DNA from: Saccharofermentans sp.
GTDB lineage: Bacteria; Bacillota; Clostridia; Saccharofermentanales; Saccharofermentanaceae
Assembly: GCA_024682215.1 (NCBI GenBank)
Contig: JAIKZM010000196.1
Coordinates: 1-64,000, forward strand
Reading direction: 5' to 3'
Length of the DNA: 64,000 bases
This document shows, in pieces, positions 19,876 to 30,200 of the stretch. The position numbers and the translations under genes are program-made. The notes under the pieces were generated by a model. It ran no database searches, was not told the origin of the DNA, and saw only the letters and a program-made list of their open reading frames with translations. How positions within the stretch are numbered: the first letter of the stretch is position 1; every line of letters begins with the position of its first letter.

Positions 19876-20405
19876 AGCTTCTTTATTTCAGCATTTCCGT
19901 TTTCGATAAGAATGTAAGACGGAGTGCTGTCTTCTTTCGGAATGGAGGGTGACCCCGGGTTCATGTAGCGTACGGTGACACCTGTCTCAGGATCAGTGAT
20001 CTCTTTGTCGCAGACCACATGGGTGTGGCCGGCAAGAAGAACTGCACCTTCCGGAAGAACGGCAGGAAGTTTCTGCGGCCCGAAATTGTGGCCGTGTGTT
20101 GTGAAAAAGGTCGTTTCGCCGGATACAAGATATATGTAGTCCGCCAGAATGGGGAACTTAAGGACCATCTGGTCGACTTCGGTGTCGCAGTTTCCACGTA
20201 CGGCAAGGATCTTCGATGCCATATCATTAAGCAGTGAAATGACTTTTTTAGGTTCGTAGTGCTGCGGGAGATCATTTCTCGGTCCGTGATAGAGAATGTC
20301 TCCCAAAAGCACGAGTCTGTCGGCTTTTTCGTCGGTAAAAGCCTGTAATACCCGTTCTGTCCAGTATGAATCCCCGTGAAGGTCCGATGCAACTAAAAAT
20401 CTCAC
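19872..20405 (-). CDS. YfcE/MJ0936-family phosphodiesterase
   Basis: 'MRFLVASDLHGDSYWTERVL...DRLVLLGDILYHGPRNDLPQHY...VRGNCDTEVD...LLAGHTH'. Confidence 0.88.
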   Translation of the reverse strand: MRFLVASDLHGDSYWTERVLQAFTDEKADRLVLLGDILYHGPRNDLPQHYEPKKVISLLNDMASKILAVRGNCDTEVDQMVLKFPILADYIYLVSGETTFFTTHGHNFGPQKLPAVLPEGAVLLAGHTHVVCDKEITDPETGVTVRYMNPGSPSIPKEDSTPSYILIENGNAEIKKL

Positions 20406-20941
20406 AGCAGTTCCCCTTTGTATTTTTTCTTCTTGCCCGCATCACGTTTCCTGATGTTGCGGAAAAAGTCCAGCATCATCTTTGAACATTCGGGTTCAAG
20501 GATTCCGCCTTCGAATTCGACTTTGTGATTGTGGCCGTGTGCCACATTGAAGATATCATTGCAGGAAACAACGGCGCCGCTCTTGGGTTCGTAAGCACCG
20601 AAATAGACTTTGCGTATCCTGGACTGGATCAGAGCTCCCGAACACATGGTGCAGGGTTCGAGCGTCACATACATGTCGCAGTTTTCCAGACGCCAGTCGC
20701 CAAGCTTTCTGCATGCTTTGTCGATGGCAATAACCTCGGCGTGGGCGAGTGAATTGCCTCTTGTAAGTCTGAGGTTATGTGCTCTGACAAAAACCTTGCC
20801 GTCTTTTACGATTACACACCCGATAGGGCATTCTCCGAGTTCGATCGCTTTCTCGGCTTCTTTTACGGCTTCGAGCATAAAGCGCTCGACGGTGTTGGAA
20901 GGCTTGAGATCCGGAAACAGTTTGGATTTTCTTGACGGCAT
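20402..20941 (-). CDS. tadA: tRNA-specific adenosine deaminase
   Basis: 'HAEVIAIDKACRKLGDWRLENCDMYVTLEPCTMCSGALIQSRI' zinc deaminase motifs. Confidence 0.92.
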   Translation of the reverse strand: MPSRKSKLFPDLKPSNTVERFMLEAVKEAEKAIELGECPIGCVIVKDGKVFVRAHNLRLTRGNSLAHAEVIAIDKACRKLGDWRLENCDMYVTLEPCTMCSGALIQSRIRKVYFGAYEPKSGAVVSCNDIFNVAHGHNHKVEFEGGILEPECSKMMLDFFRNIRKRDAGKKKKYKGELL

Positions 20942-21139
20942 AGGATCTCCTGTAATGTTTTTTGAAAGGATACACTAATGCCGCAGACGTTTCAAATGTC
21001 TGCCTTTTAAGGGGAAACGCCGGTTTTCCCCGGATAAGGAAAACAAATTGCCTAAATTAGACTATTGAAGATTTGCAGAACTCTTTATATTATATTTTTA
21101 TTATGGGGAATTAGGGATAAACAAAAGGAGGCCGAAAGT

Positions 21140-24034
21140 ATGACCTATAAGCGTTTGATGGCATTTTTGCTTGGTGCGGTAATGACCGTTGAGGCGGTTC
21201 CTGCTGCAGTTTTTGCAAAGGAGATCGAGTTTTCCTCCAAGGAAAGGATCGTCGCTGAAGAAGAGGAAGCGGGCGAAACCGAAGAAACTGACGTTGCCGT
21301 AAGTGAAACCACGGCGAAAAAGGAAAAGGAGACTTCTGAAACCAAAGATAAGGCTCCGTCCGTTACCGAAGAGGATAAAAACACTCAGAAGGAAGATAAA
21401 GAGCCTGAACAGACAGAGACTGAAGAGCCTATTCAGACTGAAGCTGAAAAGCCTTCTGAAACAGAACCTTCTCAGGAGCCGGAAAATAAAGAAGATGAAC
21501 AGGTGACGTCTGAAACCGGGGTCAAGGAAACGGATGCTGCCGATAAGGGCCCTGCCGTAACTGACAGGGATGAGGAAACCGGAAAAGACAGCAAGAATGC
21601 TGCCGGTTCTAATGAAGAGGAAGAAGCTGTCCTGAAAGACGGTGAGGTTATTTACGAAACCGGAGAGCGTCCCTTTGAGACCGATATCCCTTCGAAAAAG
21701 CCTGATAATAACGAACAGCTTGAATCTTATTTCAGGAAGAAGACTGAGGAACAGCTCGGAAAGACCCGTCCGGTTCTCCGTAAAGCAGCTCCTTCAGCCG
21801 GCAGCAGGCTGACAGGCAATAACAAGATCGCATATGACTGCTTTAAAGCAAAGGCTGCACTTGTCGCAAAAGGAGTTTTAACTTCAACGGAATTTGAGAT
21901 CCCCATCTCATCATTCGGGCTTGGCCTTGAGAATAAGACATGGACTGCTGCGGATCTTGGCGTATCGAGAGTCACATATACGGGCACGGATAACCAAAAA
22001 CATATTGATGAGCAGGCTGCCAAGGCACTCAGGGCACTTGTCGAGATCCCGATCAAGATCGGTCCTGTTGACGATGCTTTACTTGCCGATTGTCCGTTTG
22101 AACTCTATTGGTTCGATAAGACCCAGGGTGTGCGTCTGTATTCTTATGCAATCGGTGCAAAAAGCGTAGGCGGACAAAACTGTCTTTATATTGCATATGG
22201 ACCGACTGCATTATTTTATGTTTCGAATGATTATGCTGCAGCTCCGTATGCTACTGATGTTGCAAAGATCGGCCGTGTAAATACTGCTGTCAGTAAGGCA
22301 GCTTCCATTGTAACTGCGGCTTCCGGCAAGACAGATTATCAGAAGCTTGTATATTACTGCAATCAGATCATGAGCCTTGTGTATTACGACAATAATGCTG
22401 CAGGTACCGGTAATGTGAATTACGGGGATCCCTGGCAGCTGATAAGCGTTTTCGACGGCAATACGAAAACAAATGTTGTCTGTGAAGGTTATGCGAAAGC
22501 ATTCATGTACTTATGTATGCTTACCACATTCAAAGGTGATATTTCGTGTATTACGGCTACCGGTGACTGCGGCGGCGGACATATGTGGAACATCGTCAAT
22601 ATGGATGACGGAAAGAATTATCTCGTTGATATTACGAACATAGACGGCCGTGGCAATAATACAACAACTTTTTTTAATATGCTGTTCCTTTCAGGTTATT
22701 CTTCAAAATCGACAAACGCATATAGTTTCTCCAGTATTAAATATACCTACGATGAAGAAAGCCTCAATACTTACTCAAGTGATCAGCTCGAGATAAGCAA
22801 TACGAGATACTTGATCGGACGTTCGGTATCTGTAAGCGGAAATGGGAACGGCAATCCTTCAGTTGATAAGACTTCGGCAAAACCGGACGATCTGGTTACT
22901 GTTATTCCCAATCCTGATAAAGGTTATGAGGTGGCATCTATTTACGTTAACGGTGAACTGATCCCCGGAACAACATTCCTCATGACCGGTGTTCCCGCAG
23001 TTGTTAATGTAACCTACAGGCAAAAACTTCTCAAAGTTACTGTCACAACTTCTGAAGGCGGAAGTGCAAAAGCAACTCCTGAAACCGGCTATTGTGGCGA
23101 TGCTGTTTCATTGAATGTTACCCCGGACAAGGGTTACGAGCTTGATAACATAACCTGTAACGGAACTCCGTTGGGCGGATTAGCTTTCAAACTGGATATG
23201 GATGATGTTAACGTAGTTGTTAACTTCAAGAAGATTCTGTATCCGATTACGGTAAAATGCGGTGATCACGGTACTGCGACAGCTGATCCCGATAATGCCG
23301 GAATAGATGATACCGTTATGTTGAACATAGTTCCTGAAGAAGGATATTATGCAAACAGCATTAAGGTTAACGGTGAGCCTGTTGTTGGAAATACCTTTAA
23401 AATGCTTCCCGAAAAGGTTACGGTTGAGATCGGATTTGACCTTGTTTCTCAAGCAGCTGTCGGCGATATCCTGACTGACGGTATCAACAACTATAAGGTA
23501 ACCAATAACGCAATGAACGGAACCGGTACGGTAGCTTTTGCAGGTTCGGCAAATCATGCTGCGGCAGTTTCAATTCCTGCTGTTGTAACGTTGCGCGGGA
23601 TCAGTTATAAGATTACAAAGATCGCTTCTCTGGCATTTAACAGGAATCCTGATGTTGTTTCCGTATATGTCGGAAGCAATATCCTGGTGATCGAGAGCAG
23701 CGCCTTTGTTGCATGTCCGAAGCTTGTAAAGATCAACGGAGGCTTAAGACTTAAGACCATAAGTGCGAAGGCAGTCGTAAACTGCGCAAAGCTCAGTGCG
23801 TTCGTGATAACTTCTGCTACGCTTTCGAAGATCGGAACGTATGCTTTCTATGGCGATAAGAGCCTTAAGACGGTCTATATCAACAAGACTACAAAACTTA
23901 CCAAGAAGGGGGTTAAGAAGTCACTTAAGGGTTCTTCCGTAAAGACCGTAAAGGTCAAGAAATCAAAAGTGAAGAAGTATAAGAAATACTTCACCAAGAA
24001 GAATTGCGGAAGAAAAGTAAAAGTTAAGAAATGA
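21140..24034 (+). CDS. Surface protein: transglutaminase-like domain, InlB-B-like repeats, LRR_5, Lys-rich C-terminus
   Basis: ATG at 21140 with aaggagg SD (the ORF track start at 21065 is a TTG). Signal peptide, E/T/P-rich linker, 'VVCEGYAKAF..GGGHMWNIVNMDDGKNYLVDITNID', 3 B-repeat-like units, LRR, 'KKGVKKSLKGSSVKTVKVKKSKVKKYKKYFTKKNCGRKVKVKK'. Confidence 0.8.
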   Translation: MTYKRLMAFLLGAVMTVEAVPAAVFAKEIEFSSKERIVAEEEEAGETEETDVAVSETTAKKEKETSETKDKAPSVTEEDKNTQKEDKEPEQTETEEPIQTEAEKPSETEPSQEPENKEDEQVTSETGVKETDAADKGPAVTDRDEETGKDSKNAAGSNEEEEAVLKDGEVIYETGERPFETDIPSKKPDNNEQLESYFRKKTEEQLGKTRPVLRKAAPSAGSRLTGNNKIAYDCFKAKAALVAKGVLTSTEFEIPISSFGLGLENKTWTAADLGVSRVTYTGTDNQKHIDEQAAKALRALVEIPIKIGPVDDALLADCPFELYWFDKTQGVRLYSYAIGAKSVGGQNCLYIAYGPTALFYVSNDYAAAPYATDVAKIGRVNTAVSKAASIVTAASGKTDYQKLVYYCNQIMSLVYYDNNAAGTGNVNYGDPWQLISVFDGNTKTNVVCEGYAKAFMYLCMLTTFKGDISCITATGDCGGGHMWNIVNMDDGKNYLVDITNIDGRGNNTTTFFNMLFLSGYSSKSTNAYSFSSIKYTYDEESLNTYSSDQLEISNTRYLIGRSVSVSGNGNGNPSVDKTSAKPDDLVTVIPNPDKGYEVASIYVNGELIPGTTFLMTGVPAVVNVTYRQKLLKVTVTTSEGGSAKATPETGYCGDAVSLNVTPDKGYELDNITCNGTPLGGLAFKLDMDDVNVVVNFKKILYPITVKCGDHGTATADPDNAGIDDTVMLNIVPEEGYYANSIKVNGEPVVGNTFKMLPEKVTVEIGFDLVSQAAVGDILTDGINNYKVTNNAMNGTGTVAFAGSANHAAAVSIPAVVTLRGISYKITKIASLAFNRNPDVVSVYVGSNILVIESSAFVACPKLVKINGGLRLKTISAKAVVNCAKLSAFVITSATLSKIGTYAFYGDKSLKTVYINKTTKLTKKGVKKSLKGSSVKTVKVKKSKVKKYKKYFTKKNCGRKVKVKK

Positions 24035-24054
24035 CCTTATAATATAGTTCAGAA

Positions 24055-24085
24055 GATCTCCGGAGTAACATCCGGAGATTTTTGT
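24055..24085 (+). terminator. Intrinsic terminator
   Basis: GATCTCCGGA gtaaca TCCGGAGATTTTTG. Confidence 0.8.
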
Positions 24086-24238
24086 TGTTTTAAGATACTG
24101 ATTACTTTGTCAAATAAATGTGCAAAGTGTCAACAATCTTTCATAAAAATAAATTAATAATAGTGCATATTTGCCAAAGAAGTTGTAAAATACAAAATTG
24201 GGTGTTCTAAAATCGGGTTTCTATTCGGAGGTTAATTA

Positions 24239-27200
24239 ATGAAGCATCTCAAAGTAACGTCGGTCGTTTTGTCGATCGCCATTTGCATGTCCATGTTTAT
24301 GCCGACTGTATCCGTTCTTGCGGACGAAGCAGCTGCTCCTTCAGAGACACAAACTGAAGAAACTGAAAAGCAGACGCCGAAAGAGACGGAAAAGGCTAAA
24401 GAAACGGAAAAGCCTGCTGCTCCGAAGAATACGGAGAAAAAGGAAACCGAACCTTCTGAAAAGAAGGAAACCGAAGCAACAGAAAAAACTGTTCCTGAAG
24501 AAACCGTAAAGGAATCTGCCGAGACACAGAAGCCGGCTCCTTCCGAAACTGAAGATACGACTCCGGCGGAAACAGAGAAGCAGGAGCCTGAGTCAACAGA
24601 AACACAGATGCCTGCAGAGACTGAAAAGCAGGAACCCGAAGAAACTGAAAAAACAGAACCCGAAGAGACAGAAACACAGGTTCCTGAGGAAACTGAAGAA
24701 GAGGCTCCGGATGCTACGGATAAGCCTGTTCAGGAATCTGAAGATAAGAAAGACGCGAAATATGCCCAGTCCGGAACCTGCGGAAACAACCTGACCTTTA
24801 ATTTGGATAACAATGGTGTTCTGACCATATCAGGAACAGGCAACATGAATAACTCCAATCCCTGGCAGAATTACAGAGACAGCGTTAAGACCGTTGTTAT
24901 CGGAGAAGGAGTTACAAGGATTTCATATGCAGCTTTTTCAAATTGCAAAAATCTTACCAAGGTTACTCTCCCGAGCACTTTGATAACTATCGAAGGAAGT
25001 GCTTTTAACTATTGTACAAGTCTTACGAGCATTTCAATCCCCAGCAAGGTTACTACCATAGAATCCAGAGCTTTTTGTGGCAGCGGTCTTACCAGCGTTA
25101 ACATTCCTGAGGGAGTAAAGATCATCTATGACTATGTTTTCTCCGGAACAAAGATTTCCAGCATAACCATCCCGAGTACCGTTACGCAGATCTGTGACTA
25201 TGCTTTTTCCGAATGCAAAAACCTCACATCAATAACCATTCCTCAAAACGTAAATGAGATCGGAGCCTGTGCATTCAGTGAGTGCTCCAAACTGACAAAA
25301 GCTACTATGAACTGTACTGTCCTAGTGAACGGCAAGTTCGGTTCCGGTGTATTTAAGAACTGCACATCGCTTACAAGCGTTACCATTCCTAAGTGCTGTG
25401 AGCTGATCGAATACTTTGCATTCGAAGGATGCACAAGTCTTTCACAGATTACGATCCCTGACAAAGTTACTGCGATTCAGACCGGTGCGTTCAGAGGTTG
25501 TACGAGTCTTACGTCGATCACTATTCCTTCAGGTGTTACCAATATCGATGACAGCTGCTTTGAGGGCTGTGTGAAACTTCAGAGCATAAACATTCCGTCT
25601 GCTGCTGACAGGATCGGAGAAAGAACATTTAAGGGTTGTACTGGATTAACCAGCATCTATCTTCCTGTTTCTATTGAAAAAATCTGGCTCAGTGCTTTTT
25701 CAGGCTGTTCTGCTCTTGCAGATGTTTACTACACAGGTACTGAGACTCAGTGGAATAACATCCTGATCTATTCGGACAATGCACCTTTGATCAATGCCAC
25801 GCTTCATTCTGAAGGTGCTTCTTCATTTAACGGAGGCAGCGGAAGCTGCGGAGATAACCTTACCTGGAAACTGACCACAGACGGGACACTGACCATATCA
25901 GGTTCCGGTGCAATGGATAATTTCGAAAGCACACAGCTTGGCAATTACAGTTTCTACAAAGCTCCCTGGAATGATTATAAAAATAAGATAAAGAAAGTAG
26001 TATTTTCAGGCAGCATAACTTCAATCGGCAACGGCTCTTTTAACGGATGTACGGCTCTTACGAGCATTTCATTGCCCAGCAGCATTACTTCCGTCGGCAT
26101 TAATGCGTTTACAGATTCCGGAATTACTTCACTTACAATTCCTTCGGGAGTTACCAAGATTCCCGACAATGCTTTTGCATATTGTTCAAATATTAAGACA
26201 CTTACGCTTTCCGGTGTTAAGTCGGTCGGACAAAATGCCTTCCTCGAATCAGGCATACAGAAAGTTGTTTTTTCTTCTTCTCTCAAGACGATCGGCGATT
26301 ATGCCTTCCTGGATTGTGCCGATCTGAAGGAAGTATCTTTCGGCAGCGGCCTGACATCGATCGGCAGCGGTGCTTTTAAGAATTGTACTAAGCTTACAGG
26401 CGCAACTCTTCCGGATACCCTGACTTCTATCGGCATCAGTGCATTCAGTTCGACGGGAATTACGGAGATAACCATCCCCGGAAATGTATATTCTTTAAGC
26501 GGTAATTCATTTTACAATTGTCCTAATCTCGCCAGCGTAACCATTTCAAGCGGTGTGTACGAGATCGGATCAGATGCCTTCTTTGGCTGCGAGAATCTTA
26601 CAAGCGTTACTATTCCTTTTTCTGTACAGTTAATCGGCAATGCTGCGTTTGGCGGTTGTGATAAGCTTACAGATGTTTACTATGGAGGAAACGCAAATAA
26701 CTGGGACAATATCTGTTTCGACGGCAGCGGACATGGCCAGCTCTGGGATGCAAACATTCATTATGGCAGTTCCGGCGTAACTAAATATCTTGTTAAATTA
26801 GGCTATAACAATGGCGGCGGCAGTGTGACTTTTTCACCTTCCGCAGCTGCAGCAGGTCAGACTGTTACCATTGTTGCTACTCCTGAAGAAGGATATGCTT
26901 TTGATTATTTTGATCTCGACGGCACACGCAAGCAGGGCAACACGTTTACTATGCCGGCTGCTAATGTTGAAGTAGATGTTTACTTTAAAAAGACGCCTTA
27001 TACGATCACCGTTACTTCGTCAGAAGGCGGTACGGCTACATGCCGCTATAAGACTGCGGGTGTAGGAGATCTGGTAGAGATCTTAACGACTCCTGCTAGC
27101 GGTTACTCTGTAGGATCGATCAAAGTTAACGGTGAAATCATTCAGGGCAACACTTTTACGATGCCATCGCAGAATACTACCGTATACGTTACTTTTGTTA

Positions 27201-30200
27201 AGGGCGGATATCCCGTAAATCTGTCGGTCGGGTCTAACGGTACTGCTACTGTTTCCAAGACTCTTGCAAGCGCAGGAGATAAGATCACCGTTACGGTTTC
27301 ACCTTCAAGCGGTTATGTTTTGGATACAATTAAAGTTAACGGCGTGGCTTTGGCATCCGGAGTAATGGTATTTACCATGGGAGCCCAGGAAACTACCGTT
27401 GAGGTATCTTTCAAGAAACTCACTTATCCTGTCACGGTTTCCGTACCTCAGGGCGGAACGGCCAGTGCAAACGTTACGGCGGCTGCCCCCGGCGATCAGG
27501 TCAAGATAACGTATTCTGAAGCTGATGGCTATGAGTTTGACAAGATCACGCTTAACGGCAGTGAGATTGCCCGGACGACATTTACCATGCCGTCTGGAAA
27601 CGCGAAAGTAGTCGTTTACTTTAAGAAGATCCAGTTCGACATCAAGGTAACTTATTCAACAGGCGGTACAGCTTCCTGTGCCTTAAAGACTGCCGGCGTG
27701 GGAGATCAGGTCTCTATCACCACAACTCCTGAAACCGGTTATTCTGTTGAGTCGATAAAAGTCAACGGTGATGTTATTGAAGGCAGCTCTTTCCTGATGC
27801 CTGCGAGAGATACTACCGTATCTGTTACTTTTGTTAAGGGCGGATATCCCGTAAATCTGTCGGTCGGGTCTAACGGTACTGCTACTGTTTCCAAGAATGT
27901 GGCAGGTTATGGCGATACGATCACCGTTACTGCAAATCCTTCAACCGGTTATGTTTTGGATAAAATTACGGTTAACGGTACAGCTTTGGCTTCCGGCGTT
28001 ACAGAATTTACAATGGGGGCTGCTGCAGCTAATGTTGCGGTAACGTTCAAAAAAGCAACTTATACTGTTAGTGTATCCGTACCTCAGGGCGGAACGGCCA
28101 GTGCTAACGTTACGACGGCAGGATACGGTGATACTGTCAAGATCACATATAGTGCAGCTTCGGGTTATGCGTTTGATAAGATCACGCTTAACGGTACTGC
28201 TATTACCGGTACCTCATTTACCATGCCGGCAGAGAATGCTGCAGTAGTCGTTTACTTTAAGAAACTCGCTTACACGATCACTGTGACTGGTTCGACAGGC
28301 GGTACTGCTTCCTGCACACTCACCACAGCAAGTGTAGGTGATAAGATCACGATCAATACAACTCCCGAAACCGGTTATTCGGTTGGATCAATAAAGGTCA
28401 ATAGTGCGATCATCGAAGGCAACACATTTGAGATGCCTGCACAGAATACTACCGTATATGTTACATTTACCAAGACCGTTTACAACGTTAATCTGACGGT
28501 TGGAGCAAATGGTACTGCCACTGTTTCACAGACTACGGCAAACATGGGTGATAAGATCACCGTTACTGCTAAACCTGCAATCGGTTATGTCTTGGATGCC
28601 ATCAAAGTAAACGGCAGGGCTCTGGCTTCTGATGTAACTGAATTTACGATGGGAGCCGGCACGGCATCGGTTGTTGTAAGCTTTAAGAAGGCCGCTTACA
28701 CCGTCAACGTTTCCGTACCTTCGGGCGGAACTGCCAGGGCAAGCGCGACAACGGCAGCATACAGCGATACTATCTGGATAACTTACACGGCACTTTCCGG
28801 ATATGAATTCGATAAGATTACTGTAAACGGCGAAGCAATTACCGGTACGACATTCTATATGCCTGCTGAAGATGCGGCTGTAGTCGTATATTTCAAAAAG
28901 GCGAGTTATGCGGTTAACCTGAGTGTAGGAGAAAACGGTAAGGCATCTGTATCGAAGACATCTGCAGAATACGGTGAAACCGTTACCGTATCTGTAACGC
29001 CTGATGCAGGATATACTCTTGATACCATTAAGGTTAACGGTACCGCTTTGGCAGCCGGAACGATGGAATTTACGATGGGTACATTTGCAGCTAATGTTGT
29101 TGTATCTTTCAAAAAGGCACAGTACAGCATCACGGTTTCCGTACCGCAGGGCGGCAGTGCGAAGACGACTCCGACAAGTGCGAATGCAGGCGATTCCGTT
29201 ACGGTAGTTCCTTCACCTGCTACAGGTTATGAACTGGATAAGATAACTCTTAACGGTGAAACCATAAGTGGTACTAAATTTACAATGCCTGCTGAAGATG
29301 CGGCTGTAGTTGTATTCTTCAAGAAGATCGATTATGCCGTCAATTTAACTGTAGGCGAGAACGGTGCTGCCAAGGTTTCAAAGAATCCGGCAAATTACGG
29401 TGATGAGATCACGGTCACGGCAACTCCTTCAGCAGGATATGTTCTCGATACCATCAAGGTTAACGGTACTGCGCTGAAAGCAGGGGTAACATCATTCAAG
29501 ATGGGAGCTTCTGCAGCTAATGTTGTAGTAAGCTTTAAGAAAGCACAGTACACGATCAGCGTATCTGTTCCCGGAGGCGGCGGAACCGTTTCTGCAAAGA
29601 CAACTTCCACAGCAGGCGAACTGATCGAGTTGAACTGCAAGCCTGATACCGGTTATGTTCTTGACAAGATCCTGGTCAACAATGCAGCCATAACGGGCAC
29701 AACATTTACGATGCCTGCCAAGAATACAACTGTCGTCGTATCTTTTAAGAAGGCTGTTTACAGTGTAAGCATTAACAAGCCTGTAGGCGGTACAGCTTCA
29801 TTATCGAAGACATCTGCGTATTACGGTGATCAGATCACTGTCACAACAAAAGCAGCTACCGGTTATGCTCTCGATAAGATCTATGTAAACGGCACAGCTC
29901 TGTCTTCCGGTGCAGTATTTACGATGCCTGCACAGGATGCGGAAGTTGAAGTTACTTTCAAGAAGATCGACTATGCGATCACGGTAACATATGGTTCAAA
30001 CGGTACTGCAAAAGTATCGAAGAATCCTGCAAATTACGGTGACAAGATCGTTATCACGGCTACACCTTCCACAGGCTATACCGTAGATACGATCAAGGTT
30101 AACGGCACGGTATTGTCCGGAACGATGGAGTTCACTATGGGTAATGCTGCTGCTACTGTTGAAGTATCGTTCAAGAAAGCACAGTACACTATCAGCGTTT

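Noticed and set aside
21065-21139. N-terminal extension of the 21140 ORF from a TTG at 21065
   Set aside because: It precedes a strong aaaaggagg SD and a signal peptide that begins at 21140; the extension has no SD.
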